A DNA stretch of 64,000 nucleotides, taken from positions 133,520 to 197,519 of the forward strand of contig NZ_JBHSMC010000011.1 of assembly GCF_042655485.1 (NCBI RefSeq). The letters run 5' to 3'. The notes under the pieces are model-generated. The model was not told the DNA's origin, ran no database searches, and saw nothing but the letters and a program-made list of their open reading frames with translations. The first letter of the stretch is position 1; every line of letters begins with the position of its first letter. A program made the translations under genes and the position numbers. Positions 7,614 to 16,294 of the stretch are shown here, one piece after another. The DNA is from Lederbergia graminis (GTDB lineage Bacteria; Bacillota; Bacilli; Bacillales; Bacillaceae_C).

Positions 7614-8393
7614 CTATATATTAGTGCGAATAAATTCGGTTACTTCTTTTGGGTTGGTGATTGGTAGGAAGTGATAGCCGTTTTCGATCACTTTTACTTT
7701 TGCCGATGGGTGTGTATTCTTAAATTGTTGTAATTTTTGTTGACTAATCTCGTCTACATTATTTTTTGCGATTAATAGATTAAAAGGAATGTTGATATCG
7801 GCTTGTAAACAGTAGTTATGATGGAGAATTTCCTGATTTAGACTATTTAAAGCTTCTTCGTTACTATGGTGCATATACAAATCATTTTTTAACACAAAAT
7901 TCCCTAACATATAACTATTTAAATTCGAGTATGTATTTTCACTTAATCCTTCCATTTCATACACCATTTCGGTAATGGCCGCTTGTAAATCTTCTAACTT
8001 TTCTACGATTGGCAATTGGATTTCCTCATCACTATCCATATCTACACGATCGCCTAAAAAGTAAAAACCACCATCTAGCAATAGCAAGGAAGAAACTTTT
8101 TCCGGATAGACGCTGTACATCTCTTGTATGATCCAGCCACCAATCGAATTTCCGATAAAATGTGCGGATGAAACCTCTAACTCATCTAATGTTTTCTTAA
8201 TAAACTCTATGTATGTAGCAATGGAATAATCGTCTTGAACCGCTTGATTATGTCCTGGTAAATCAAAAGCTATCATTTTATATTCCTTTAGTTGATTTGC
8301 AAGTTCTTTATACATTTCTTTTCGTTCCCCAAGTGCAGGTAACGCGACAATAACTTGCTCACTTTCTAGATTTCCGTATATTTCGTAAAGCAT
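7614..8393 (-). CDS. Alpha/beta hydrolase
   Basis: A 259-residue alpha/beta hydrolase. The nucleophile elbow is GNSIGG (Ser about residue 99), FDLPGH is the conserved loop after beta-4, and ENGYHFLP near residue 245 gives the catalytic histidine. The catalytic acid probably lies in the LLIAKNNVDEIS loop. The cap region is acidic. It has no signal peptide and should act in the cytoplasm; substrate unknown, resembling MhpC/YugF-type esterases. ATG follows GGAGG at 7 bases. It is a single gene bounded by a GGGAC repeat on its 3' side. Confidence 0.85.
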   Translation of the reverse strand: MLYEIYGNLESEQVIVALPALGERKEMYKELANQLKEYKMIAFDLPGHNQAVQDDYSIATYIEFIKKTLDELEVSSAHFIGNSIGGWIIQEMYSVYPEKVSSLLLLDGGFYFLGDRVDMDSDEEIQLPIVEKLEDLQAAITEMVYEMEGLSENTYSNLNSYMLGNFVLKNDLYMHHSNEEALNSLNQEILHHNYCLQADINIPFNLLIAKNNVDEISQQKLQQFKNTHPSAKVKVIENGYHFLPITNPKEVTEFIRTNI

Positions 8394-8465
8394 AGATGAA
8401 CCTCCAAATATTCAATAAGTTAATATACATAATAGTAACACTCTTTCAAAGAATGAACACACAAA

Positions 8466-8530
8466 AAAAGACAAAGGAGCAGAATGATGTTTCTCCATAA
8501 TGAAGAATTCAATCCTGTCCCTTTGCCTTA
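8466..8530 (-). terminator. Probable terminator after the MutS2-like gene
   Basis: Minus-strand arms GCAAAGGGACAG and CTGCTCCTTTGT pair with a bulge and are followed by TTTTTTT. The loop is long (~30 bases), so this is less certain than the others. Confidence 0.5.
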
Positions 8531-8536
8531 TTTCAT

Positions 8537-10435
8537 TTATTTTCTATTCCTAATCTCTTTATGAATTTTACGAAGTGCCTTTTTGGAGCCTCGTTCAATG
8601 TCGTGTTGCATTTTCCGTGTGTCGTAGTCGACGAATAGTGTTTCGAGATCGTATCCTTCCGGGTATAGTTCCTTTGCCGATAATTCTAAAGCAAGTCGCT
8701 TTACGTTTACAGGAACAAATTCGTCGTTATAGAACACGACTACATTATCGTAATTGTCGACTTCTTTAAACACAATCCCAACGTCGTCATGGTCTAATAA
8801 TTGCACACGGTCCCCTTTTTGATAATCAACCTTCGTTTTTGTTTTCTCTTTGATTATCTTCGGCTTGCGTATTTTATCTTCATTCACCATTTGTAACTGA
8901 TATTCTTTATTTTCCATATATGCTTTCGCTCTTTGCAGTACATGTTCGCGTATATTCATCTTTTTAGAAATCCAAAGTGCATTACTTTCGCCTGATTTCC
9001 CAATGAGCAATTTATATTTTGGTTCGAGCGTTTCACTATTGAATTGCATAGCAGCATTCATAAAATCAGGATGAGTTTCGGAAAAACGTTTAATTTCACC
9101 ATAATGTGTAGTCGCAACAGTGATACAACCCATATGATAAAACTCCTCTAGAATAGAAATCGCAAGTGCAGATCCTTCATTCGGTTCTGTTCCACTACCA
9201 ATTTCATCAAATAATAAAAGTGTACTATTCGTAGACATCCTCATGATTTCCGAAAGATTTTTCATATGAGATGAGAAAGTACTCAACGCATTTTCCATAC
9301 TTTGATTGTCGCCAATATCGACAAAAATATGGTCAAATACGGATATTTCCGTTTCCTTATCCGCAGTTATGTGAAAGCCTGACATGGTGGCTAATGTTAG
9401 TAATCCAATCGTTTTCAAGACAACGGTCTTCCCACCTGCATTTGGCCCAGTAATAATTAAACTCCGGTAATTTTTGCCGATTTCAAAATCAAGTGGTACT
9501 ACTTCTCCTGATAATAATGGATACTTACAGTTCACTAATTTTATATAACCATGATCATTTAACTTTGGTTCAATCCCATCGATTTGTTTACTGAATTTTG
9601 CTTTCGCAAACACCATATCATATTGGCTGATCACTTCTAGATTTATCTTCATTTCTTGAATGTTCTCCATGACCATCCCAGATAATGTAGCTAAAATTTG
9701 ATATTCCTCTATTTCTTCCTCGGCTTTTAAACTTGCGAGTTCAGCAGTTAATTTTGCAACGGAATGAGGCTCGATAAAAACCGTTGTCCCTTTAGAAGAA
9801 ACTTCCACAATCGTACCTTGAATTTGATTTTTATACGAAGCTTTAATCGGAATCGTATAGCGGTCGTCCTTCTTGCTAATGAAGAACTCTTGAATATATT
9901 TTTTATTCGCACTACTATTTAAAAATTTATTTAGGCGCTCTTTAATCTTCTCTTCAAATGTTTCGATACTATTGCGGATCCGTCTCAATTCTCTACTTGC
10001 GGATGAATCGACGCGATCGCCTTTTATGGAGAGATTAATCTCTTCTTCGAGTTTGATAAATTCAGAAATGGAATTCGCATACGATGACAGTACTGGTGCG
10101 ATAAATTCCTTATCCATCATGAATTTATTCACTCTTCTACATCCTCTTAAAAAGTCTGACACCGAAACTAATTCACTAGCTCCTAGCATCATCCCTTTTT
10201 CAAGATTTTGAATGATGATTTCAATATTGGTAAGACCTTGAAACGGCACAGTGGTCCCTGTATTTAAAATCGCTCGCGCTTCCGTCGTCTCATTTAGTCT
10301 ATTTTTCACGACTTGCAAATGCGAACTTGGTTCCATTTTATCTAACAGTTTCTTTCCTAAACTACTAACACAATACGATTGAACGATTTCTTTTAACTCG
10401 TTATATTGCAATTTTTCAAATGTCATTTTATTCAA
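8537..10435 (-). CDS. Short MutS2-family ATPase lacking the Smr domain
   Basis: A 632-residue MutS2-type protein. Core, clamp and lever helices occupy ~1-310. The ATPase domain follows, with Walker A GPNAGGKT, the DIGDNQSMENALSTFSSHM loop, Walker B LLLFDEIGSGTEPNEGSALA and a TTHYGE switch. The C-terminus has a small KOW-like segment (KGDRVQLLDHDDVGIV) and ends in basic KALRKIHKEIRNRK. Full MutS2/RqcU is ~785 residues with a C-terminal Smr nuclease; that domain is absent. It may suppress recombination or sense ribosome collisions without cleaving nucleic acid. TTG 10435 follows GAGGAG at 8 bases; ATG 9 bases later is the alternative. Confidence 0.87.
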   Translation of the reverse strand: MNKMTFEKLQYNELKEIVQSYCVSSLGKKLLDKMEPSSHLQVVKNRLNETTEARAILNTGTTVPFQGLTNIEIIIQNLEKGMMLGASELVSVSDFLRGCRRVNKFMMDKEFIAPVLSSYANSISEFIKLEEEINLSIKGDRVDSSASRELRRIRNSIETFEEKIKERLNKFLNSSANKKYIQEFFISKKDDRYTIPIKASYKNQIQGTIVEVSSKGTTVFIEPHSVAKLTAELASLKAEEEIEEYQILATLSGMVMENIQEMKINLEVISQYDMVFAKAKFSKQIDGIEPKLNDHGYIKLVNCKYPLLSGEVVPLDFEIGKNYRSLIITGPNAGGKTVVLKTIGLLTLATMSGFHITADKETEISVFDHIFVDIGDNQSMENALSTFSSHMKNLSEIMRMSTNSTLLLFDEIGSGTEPNEGSALAISILEEFYHMGCITVATTHYGEIKRFSETHPDFMNAAMQFNSETLEPKYKLLIGKSGESNALWISKKMNIREHVLQRAKAYMENKEYQLQMVNEDKIRKPKIIKEKTKTKVDYQKGDRVQLLDHDDVGIVFKEVDNYDNVVVFYNDEFVPVNVKRLALELSAKELYPEGYDLETLFVDYDTRKMQHDIERGSKKALRKIHKEIRNRK

Positions 10436-10536
10436 TTTCCTCGCTCCTCACGATGATTTTTCTGCATCATACATGAAGACACCTACTCATTAGATTCCAA
10501 TGAGATATTTTTCTCCATTTAGTAAAAATAAATATA

Positions 10537-10566
10537 AAAAAGCTGCGGACGATACCGCAGCTTTTA
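10537..10566 (-). terminator. Strong intrinsic terminator
   Basis: Perfect stem AAGCTGCGG / CCGCAGCTT with a 6-base loop and T-runs on both sides, so it can act on both strands. On the minus strand it lies immediately after the small ORF ending at 10570. Confidence 0.88.
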
Positions 10567-10569
10567 CAT

Positions 10570-10719
10570 TTAAAAAGGTTGTGTAATAAACATATTCATG
10601 GAAAGCAGGCACAAATAATGGACAGCTTCCAAGAATATTACACGCATTTTAAAAGTATGATAGGTATCTTCATAGGTTTTGAAATAAATCCACGACGAAA
10701 TAAGGGGTACGAATTCCAT
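10570..10719 (-). CDS. Possible 49-residue hydrophobic small protein
   Basis: A 49-codon frame starting at ATG 10719, 7 bases after GGGGA, and ending in TAA only a few bases before a strong terminator, as a real gene would. The peptide begins MEFVPLISSWIYFKTYEDTY and its C-terminal half is hydrophobic (VIFLEAVHYLCLLSMNMFI), suggesting membrane association. I recognise no family. It lies ~170 bases downstream of the ABC permease gene. The 170 bases between them show a GGAG-like site but no other frame. Confidence 0.42.
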   Translation of the reverse strand: MEFVPLISSWIYFKTYEDTYHTFKMRVIFLEAVHYLCLLSMNMFITQPF

Positions 10720-10890
10720 AAAAAATTCCCCTGATGTCGATCCTTTTATTTCATTTAGTTATCTCCTATTTAGAACCTACAGCACTCACAAAATGCACCT
10801 CGAATGTTTTATTTGTTCATCATTGAAATCTAATAAATTAATTTTACTATGTGAGTTTGCAAAAGTAAAGTTGTGTTGGGGCCCAATTAT

Positions 10891-11625
10891 CTACGTCTTA
10901 TTTAAAATGTAAATCGCTCCGCCGTAACCTAACAAACACCAAATAAATAAATTGATATAATTTCCTGCTTCTGCTGTAAAAGTCGAGCTTGCTAACGATG
11001 CGCGCATAATTTCTGCCATAGAGTAAATTGGTAATACCTCGTGCAGTATTTGAAGCCATTCTGGAAGGCGCTCCATTGGAAAATTTATCGGTGAAAACAT
11101 GAGTGCCCCAAAAACGGTCACTTGGGAGACTGCTAAGGAGGCTACCGGTGATAAAAGATAGGAAAATCCGTACCCAACCCCTATAGAAGTTAAGGCAATC
11201 ATGAGCAAAGCCGGCGCTACTGTCCATGAAACATCGTAGCCTGGGTTAAACATAAACTGGGCGACAATCGATGAAACAATAATGCCAGGAATCGTAATCA
11301 ATAACCATATTGTAGTATCGGCTCCAAGTATAACAGAACGATTCACCGGCCAAGTCTTTATATACTCCATATAACCATCCGCTTTAGCTGTCCCAATTTG
11401 TTGTGGCAAAATCACTAAACCAGTAAAGACCAAGATTAAAGTTGGTGCTCCAGTTGCCAAATATAGAATGCTACTTTTACTTGGATCTGGAATTAAATAC
11501 GTAAAGCCAATCACAATTCCAATCGCAATTAAGATTTGAATAAGGACCATAAATACTAAAAACCCGCCATTCCGAAGTAGCTGCATTTGGAAAACGTATT
11601 TATAATGGCTGACCATATTATTCAT
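10891..11625 (-). CDS. ABC-2 type transporter permease
   Basis: A 244-residue membrane protein with six predicted helices and the ABC-2 pattern: an N-terminal cytoplasmic start, helix 1 LVFMVLIQILIAIGIVIGF, a cytoplasmic coupling region around GTAKADGYMEYIKTWPVNR, and a conserved FSPINFPMERLPEWLQILHE loop before the last helices. It should pair with the ATPase encoded just upstream, whose stop overlaps this start by 8 bases. AAGGTGG lies 7 bases before the ATG. Function is probably export of a drug, lipid or peptide, as in MerR-regulated ABC pumps. Family good, substrate unknown. Confidence 0.87.
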   Translation of the reverse strand: MNNMVSHYKYVFQMQLLRNGGFLVFMVLIQILIAIGIVIGFTYLIPDPSKSSILYLATGAPTLILVFTGLVILPQQIGTAKADGYMEYIKTWPVNRSVILGADTTIWLLITIPGIIVSSIVAQFMFNPGYDVSWTVAPALLMIALTSIGVGYGFSYLLSPVASLAVSQVTVFGALMFSPINFPMERLPEWLQILHEVLPIYSMAEIMRASLASSTFTAEAGNYINLFIWCLLGYGGAIYILNKT

Positions 11626-12556
11626 CCCATTCCCACCTTCCAGAAGTCAATTCAATGTATACATCCTCGATAGTGGAAGGAGATAAGGAGTAATCCATGA
11701 CAAATCCTTTTTCTACTCTGTCTTTTACCCAATCTATCGTGGAAGATACTTGCTCCTGATCAATCGTCATGATGATCCGAGCACCTTTACGATTGGAGGA
11801 AATCGTCCATGTAGGCATATCTATTTCATCAAAGTCCTTCAGTAAGTTCATCTCGAGCCGCATTTGATCACGTACTTTACTTTTCACTTCGGAAGGTGTC
11901 CCCTGAGTAAGAAGTCTTCCTTTGTGTAAGATAGCCACTCGGTCCACTGCCTTTTCTGCCTCCACGACATTATGGGTAACTAAAATAACGGAAGTTCCGT
12001 CATTTGTCAGCTTACGTATGACCTGCCATAGATAGCGCCTGCGAACCGGGTCTACATCGTTTGTCGGTTCGTCCAGTATGACCAACTTACCGGGAGCAAC
12101 AACGGCCATGCAAAAAGCCGTCAATCTGCGGGCACCACCTGAAAGTTTTTCCCCTTCCACATTCGCCCATTCATCCATATTCAACTCCTCAAACAGCATA
12201 TCCACTCGTTTTGGATTGAACTTTTTCCCAGCCCGCATTTTTCCCATTAACGTAACTGCTTGCTTAGGAGTAAGTAAACCTAGGGGAACCTGCGACTGCG
12301 GTTGGACGGAACAAATCGATCTCGCTCGTGCAGGAGATTGGATGATGGATTCGCCAAGTAAGTTTATAGTTCCAGAATCAGGTGTTATTAGCCCTAAAAT
12401 TTGATTGACCAAAGTGGTTTTTCCAGCGCCATTTTGCCCTAAGAGCCCAAATATCTCGCCTTCTTTAATACTAAATGTTAAATTGTCGTTCGCCACTTTG
12501 ACAGATTTCCCTCGGCCAGCAAACCGCTTTGTTAACCCTTCCACTTCCAGAATCAT
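11618..12556 (-). CDS. ABC transporter ATP-binding protein (drug/lipid export type)
   Basis: A 312-residue ATPase. Walker A is GQNGAGKTT, the Q-loop lies around SVQPQSQ, the signature is LSGGARRL, Walker B is KLVILDEPTNDVDP, and the switch histidine is in LVTHN. An ~80-residue C-terminal extension follows, as in CcmA/YhaQ-type exporters. The start overlaps the MerR stop (TAATG), so the two are translationally coupled, and AGGAGGGG lies just upstream. It forms an exporter with the next permease gene. Confidence 0.93.
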   Translation of the reverse strand: MILEVEGLTKRFAGRGKSVKVANDNLTFSIKEGEIFGLLGQNGAGKTTLVNQILGLITPDSGTINLLGESIIQSPARARSICSVQPQSQVPLGLLTPKQAVTLMGKMRAGKKFNPKRVDMLFEELNMDEWANVEGEKLSGGARRLTAFCMAVVAPGKLVILDEPTNDVDPVRRRYLWQVIRKLTNDGTSVILVTHNVVEAEKAVDRVAILHKGRLLTQGTPSEVKSKVRDQMRLEMNLLKDFDEIDMPTWTISSNRKGARIIMTIDQEQVSSTIDWVKDRVEKGFVMDYSLSPSTIEDVYIELTSGRWEWDE

Positions 12557-13323
12557 TATGTCCCCTCCTTTTCTGTTTGATAACTTAGTAGTTCACTATT
12601 TTCCATTTCAGACGCTACTCGTTCAATAAAAATAATAATTTCTTTATCCATTGGATAAAAGACGATACCTTCTTTTAAATTTTGTAGCGATTCCCACAAG
12701 TTTCGAAGCAATTTTTTGTCTCCCCCAAACATTTTCTCTGCTTGGTTCATCCACTGTTCCACTAGTTTTTGAGCAAATTCAGATGCTGGATCTGCATCGA
12801 GATTACTTCTAATTTCACTAATAACGCGTCCCCATTCCCTGGAATCTTCCTCCGTTATTTGTTCGTTCATCTTCAAAATTTTTTTCATATCTTCTTCTGT
12901 TAAAAACTCATTATATTGTTGAAAAATTTCTTCTGGATTTTGTTGAAACAATTGTATCGTCATAAAAATAATCGACCAATTGACTTGCCCCTCCATTTCA
13001 ATAGAATACGATACACCTCGAAGTGCCTGTTCTAACATTTTCAATCGTTCCTGCTCTCGTTTAACCATCTCTAATTGTTGTTCTATTGCTTGTTGCCAAG
13101 TCGAAGTTGATTTTTCTAAAATGTCTTTAATTTGTTCCAGCGAAAATCCCATATACTTCAATGCTAGAACTCGCTCTAAGCGCATCACATCATCTTCATC
13201 ATAAAGCCGATGCCCGCCACTTGTTTTGGATGAAGGTTTTACCAAACCAATCTCATCATAATAATCTAACGTTCTTACTGTTACTCCAGTATTCTTCGAT
13301 AGCTTACCAATCGTATACATCAT
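12556..13323 (-). CDS. MerR-family transcriptional activator of the ABC operon
   Basis: About 255 residues. The N-terminal MerR winged HTH (YTIGKLSKNTGVTVRTLDYY then DEIGLVKP, with RLYDEDDVMRLERVLALKYM) is followed by a dimerisation coiled coil (~80-115). A ~140-residue C-terminal domain resembles the TipAS-type effector domain. Start is the ATG pair at 13323/13320 just after AGGAGG. It probably senses a drug or other ligand and activates its own operon, because the promoter at 13345-13375 has the 19-base spacer that MerR activators untwist. Ligand unknown. Confidence 0.9.
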   Translation of the reverse strand: MMYTIGKLSKNTGVTVRTLDYYDEIGLVKPSSKTSGGHRLYDEDDVMRLERVLALKYMGFSLEQIKDILEKSTSTWQQAIEQQLEMVKREQERLKMLEQALRGVSYSIEMEGQVNWSIIFMTIQLFQQNPEEIFQQYNEFLTEEDMKKILKMNEQITEEDSREWGRVISEIRSNLDADPASEFAQKLVEQWMNQAEKMFGGDKKLLRNLWESLQNLKEGIVFYPMDKEIIIFIERVASEMENSELLSYQTEKEGT

Positions 13324-13344
13324 GTACCTCCTCCTCTCTCCTCC

Positions 13345-13375
13345 AGTATAAAACAACACGTTACGTGTGATTCAA
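13345..13375 (-). promoter_or_regulatory. MerR-type promoter with 19-bp spacer and operator
   Basis: Minus-strand -35 TTGAAT (13370-13375) and -10 TATACT (13345-13350) are separated by exactly 19 bases. The dyad ACACGT-A-ACGTGT occupies 13356-13368 inside the spacer. This overlong spacer with a central operator is the signature of MerR-activated promoters. Confidence 0.8.
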
Positions 13376-13422
13376 GAGTTAAATACAAAATTTACAGAAA
13401 TTATTTAAAAATAAAAAAAGAA

Positions 13423-13504
13423 GGGACGTGGGGTCAGGGGACGTGGGGTCAGGAACCTTGTCCCAGTTTCGCGAGCGGGACAACTTTCCTGACCCCACGT
13501 CCCT
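13423..13504. repeat. GGGAC-dyad repeat cluster D
   Basis: Forward element with an internal duplication (GGGGTCAGGGGACGTGGGGT), followed by an inverted element ending GACCCCACGTCCC. It separates the divergent MerR operon and DUF1259 gene. Confidence 0.88.
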
Positions 13505-13610
13505 CCATAATGTGCCTTTTTAATAGTGCATTTAACAGATGCAGTAATTTTGGATGTACATACCTTATAGTACTGGCTTTATTTATCACTATGTAAAGGA
13601 GGCTTTTATA

Positions 13611-14519
13611 TTGACAAGTATGAAAAAAAGCCAATCAAAGCTTTGTCAGGAATTTGCGAGAATTCTCAACTCTACTCCTAGTATTATTAATGGGGTTTGT
13701 ACAGCCACACGTTCTAGAACTAATCTACACCCCATTGTTTTAGGGAGAGAAGCAGATTCGTTTATGTTTGTTCCACAAGCTTTTTCATTTGAAAATATGG
13801 ATAGGGGTGGAAAGGCTTTATGCCTTGGGGAAACGGTACTCCTTCAAGAAGAAGTTAATCCTTTTATGAGTAAGTTGAGAAAGTTTGACATTATTGTCAC
13901 CGCAGTACACAATCACTGGCTGTTTGATAAACCTCGTCTCATGTATATGCATTTTGAATCTATTGATGACCCTATTACTTTTGCAAAAAAAGTTCGTGAA
14001 GCTATGAAAGTACTAACTACCCGTGATATTACAGTAGAATCAACTAAAGCAAATGTAGACGTTTTGGATGAAGAATTCACTTTCGCTCACGACGATATAA
14101 ACGAGTCACAGCTTTGCGATAAGTTCAATCGCATTCTTGGTGGGACGATGCATTCATTTGAAGATGGAGTATGTATGGTGATGAGGTCGCGCCTTAATAT
14201 TAAACCAGTTGTTCTTGGCAGACGTGGACGATCATTTTTACTTATACCACAAATGTTTAACTTTGAGTCGATGACACCTGATGGTCGTGCACTTTGTAGT
14301 GGAGAAACGGTTATCCTCCAATCTGAAATCAACCCTTTTATTAGTAAACTTCGTCAACACGGAATTATCGTTACAGCTATTCACAACCATTGGTTATTCG
14401 ACAAGCCGCGTTTAATGTACATGCACTGGGTATCAATTGACCATCCACTCGCATTTGCCAGAAAAACTCGAGACGCTTTAAGTGTGCTTACAACGAGACA
14501 AATTCAACCGAGAAGATAA
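13611..14519 (+). CDS. Tandem DUF1259 (LppY/LpqO-type) protein
   Basis: A 302-residue protein built from two copies of the same ~140-residue domain (about 3-140 and 160-300). Each copy ends in a highly conserved HNHWLFDKPRLMYMH motif rich in histidine, suggesting metal binding or an active site. The domain matches DUF1259, first named from streptomycete LppY/LpqO. Here there is no signal peptide, so it is probably cytoplasmic. Start is TTG 13611, 8 bases after AAAGGAGG. The gene is monocistronic with a good terminator. Biochemical function is unknown; the family assignment and duplication are clear. Confidence 0.85.
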   Translation: MTSMKKSQSKLCQEFARILNSTPSIINGVCTATRSRTNLHPIVLGREADSFMFVPQAFSFENMDRGGKALCLGETVLLQEEVNPFMSKLRKFDIIVTAVHNHWLFDKPRLMYMHFESIDDPITFAKKVREAMKVLTTRDITVESTKANVDVLDEEFTFAHDDINESQLCDKFNRILGGTMHSFEDGVCMVMRSRLNIKPVVLGRRGRSFLLIPQMFNFESMTPDGRALCSGETVILQSEINPFISKLRQHGIIVTAIHNHWLFDKPRLMYMHWVSIDHPLAFARKTRDALSVLTTRQIQPRR

Positions 14520-14525
14520 ATGCGA

Positions 14526-14570
14526 AAAACCGTACTTAGCTATCAAGGCTAGTACGGTTTGTCCTTTTTT
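14526..14570 (+). terminator. Intrinsic terminator after the DUF1259 gene
   Basis: Stem AAACCGTACTTAGC / GCTAGTACGGTTT with a 7-base loop, followed by TTTTTT on the plus strand, a few bases after the stop. Confidence 0.9.
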
Positions 14571-14584
14571 CTAACGAGTATCTA

Positions 14585-14947
14585 TTATAGTTGTCTACCA
14601 ATTTCCCAATGATGGCCAAACGGATCGACGAGTCTTCCTACACGCCAGCCATGACTTTCATTCACTGGTACCACTTCTGTTGCTCCTGCTTTAAGTGCTT
14701 GGTCAAATAATGAATCGGGATCAGGAACCGTCATAATCATTCGAGCAGGAGCATTACTTTCCGGATCTTCTTGAATCCAAAATTCTGCACTGCCAACTTT
14801 TACATGTGCGATGATTAATGTTCCATTATCATCTAGACGATAAATTTCCTCTACATGAAATGCTTTTTTATAAAATTGCAATGCTTCCGCTCCATTACTT
14901 ACAGATAGCCAAGGAGCTAGTTTTATATCATTTTGTTGTGAGCTCAC
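14585..14947 (-). CDS. VOC-superfamily (PhnB/YdeR-like) protein
   Basis: A 120-residue vicinal-oxygen-chelate protein of the PhnB-like type: APWLSVSNGAEALQFYKKAF near the N-terminus, FWIQEDP in the middle, and VDPFGHHWEIG at the C-terminus. Start is GTG 14947, 8 bases after AAGGAGG; the TTG two codons earlier is too close to the ribosome binding site. Such proteins include bleomycin-resistance-like and glyoxalase-like enzymes, and most are uncharacterised. The conserved acid and histidine positions could bind a metal. It stands alone between the convergent DUF1259 gene and a divergent monooxygenase. Confidence 0.85.
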   Translation of the reverse strand: MSSQQNDIKLAPWLSVSNGAEALQFYKKAFHVEEIYRLDDNGTLIIAHVKVGSAEFWIQEDPESNAPARMIMTVPDPDSLFDQALKAGATEVVPVNESHGWRVGRLVDPFGHHWEIGRQL

Positions 14948-15065
14948 TTTCAATACCTCCTTAAAAGTTGTTTTTTTACTACAGGCATACTTTTTGTTTT
15001 CCTATTCACCTAGTTACTATAATAAAGTGAAGTAGAATTTTTTTCATAGAAAGGAATAATGATGC

Positions 15066-16067
15066 ATGTCTAATATAAATATACCAGTTTCAGTATTAAA
15101 TCTCGCCCCTATTCGTCAAGGACAAGGTCCGAAAGAAGCAATTGATGCGATGGTCGATTTGGCACAAGCGACGGAAAAATTAGGCTACACTCGCTATTGG
15201 ATTGCAGAACATCATAACACTCCTACATTGGTGAGTTCTGCTACGTCGATTCTCATTAAACATACATTAGAGCATACAAATACCATTCGTGTTGGTTCCG
15301 GCGGAGTTATGTTGCCAAACCATGCGCCACTAGTAGTCGCAGAGCAATTTGGAACGATGGCAACAATTTACCCTGATCGTTTAGATCTTGGACTTGGCCG
15401 TGCACCAGGGACGGATATGTTAACCGCAAGTGCGCTAAGACGTTCAAAGCATGACACAGTTTATACATTCCCAGAAGATGTGAAAGCATTACTTACCTAT
15501 TTTGGACCTGAGGAAAAGCAAGGCTATGTAAAAGCTTATCCTGGTGTGGAAACGAATATCCCGATTTATATTTTAGGTTCTTCCACAGATTCAGCTCATT
15601 TAGCAGCGAAAATGGGATTACCTTACGTTTTTGCTTCTCATTTTGCACCGCGCTGGATGGAAGAAGCGATTAACATTTACCGAGCTGAATTCCAACCTTC
15701 TGAGTACTTAGATAAGCCTTATATGATGGTTTGTCTCAATGTAATCGCTGCGGAAACAGATGAAGAAGCAGAATTTGAATCCACAACGATGCAACAATTT
15801 TTCTTAAATGTCGTTAGAGGATCGCAGATGAAACTAAGCCCACCTGTGGAAAGCATGGATGATATTTGGAATGAGCAAGAAGCATTAGTAGCATCCAACA
15901 TGAGCAGTGTCACATTCATGGGAAGCAAAGCATCGATTCGCCAACAGCTACAAGAATTCCAAAATAAATACAATGTAGACGAAATCATGGCAGTCAGCTA
16001 TATATTCGACCCTGCCAAACAAAAACGCTCCTACGAAATCCTAAAAGAAGTAGTAGATGAAGGCTGA
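15066..16067 (+). CDS. LLM-class flavin-dependent oxidoreductase (luciferase-like)
   Basis: A 333-residue bacterial-luciferase-like protein. Recognisable features are the N-terminal strand LNLAPIRQGQ, WIAEHHNTPTLVSSAT (typical active-site region of the MsnO8/YceB-like group), GGVMLPNHAPLVVAEQFGTM, the Arg-rich DLGLGRAPGTD loop and GSSTDSAHLAAKMGLPYVFA. These enzymes use reduced FMN and oxygen; the substrate is unknown. AAAGGA lies 10 bases before the ATG. It is a single gene, and its stop abuts a tandem GGGAC repeat cluster. Family assignment is strong. Confidence 0.92.
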   Translation: MSNINIPVSVLNLAPIRQGQGPKEAIDAMVDLAQATEKLGYTRYWIAEHHNTPTLVSSATSILIKHTLEHTNTIRVGSGGVMLPNHAPLVVAEQFGTMATIYPDRLDLGLGRAPGTDMLTASALRRSKHDTVYTFPEDVKALLTYFGPEEKQGYVKAYPGVETNIPIYILGSSTDSAHLAAKMGLPYVFASHFAPRWMEEAINIYRAEFQPSEYLDKPYMMVCLNVIAAETDEEAEFESTTMQQFFLNVVRGSQMKLSPPVESMDDIWNEQEALVASNMSSVTFMGSKASIRQQLQEFQNKYNVDEIMAVSYIFDPAKQKRSYEILKEVVDEG

Positions 16068-16070
16068 GCT

Positions 16071-16212
16071 GGGACGTGGGGTCAGGAACGTTGACCCGCT
16101 TTGGAACTGGGACGCGGGGTCAGGAACCTTGACCCGTTTTGGAACTGGGACGCGGGGTCAGGAACCTTGACCCGTTTTGGAACTGGGACGCGGGGTCAGG
16201 TTCACTGTCCCT
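16071..16212. repeat. Tandem 38-bp GGGAC repeat cluster E
   Basis: Four units starting at 16071, 16109, 16147 and 16185 with an exact 38-base period: GGGACGCGGGGTCAGGAACC then TTGACCCG and TTTTGGAACT. The last is cut short and closed by TTCACTGTCCC. This is the only place where the family has expanded as direct tandem copies. It lies between two same-strand genes. Confidence 0.92.
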
Positions 16213-16294
16213 TTTTTTCCCGAGACAAGAAGTTGTTCAAAACATTATTCCATTTCTACCAAGCGTCCTGCTATAATCCAGTTAGGAGGTGTGA

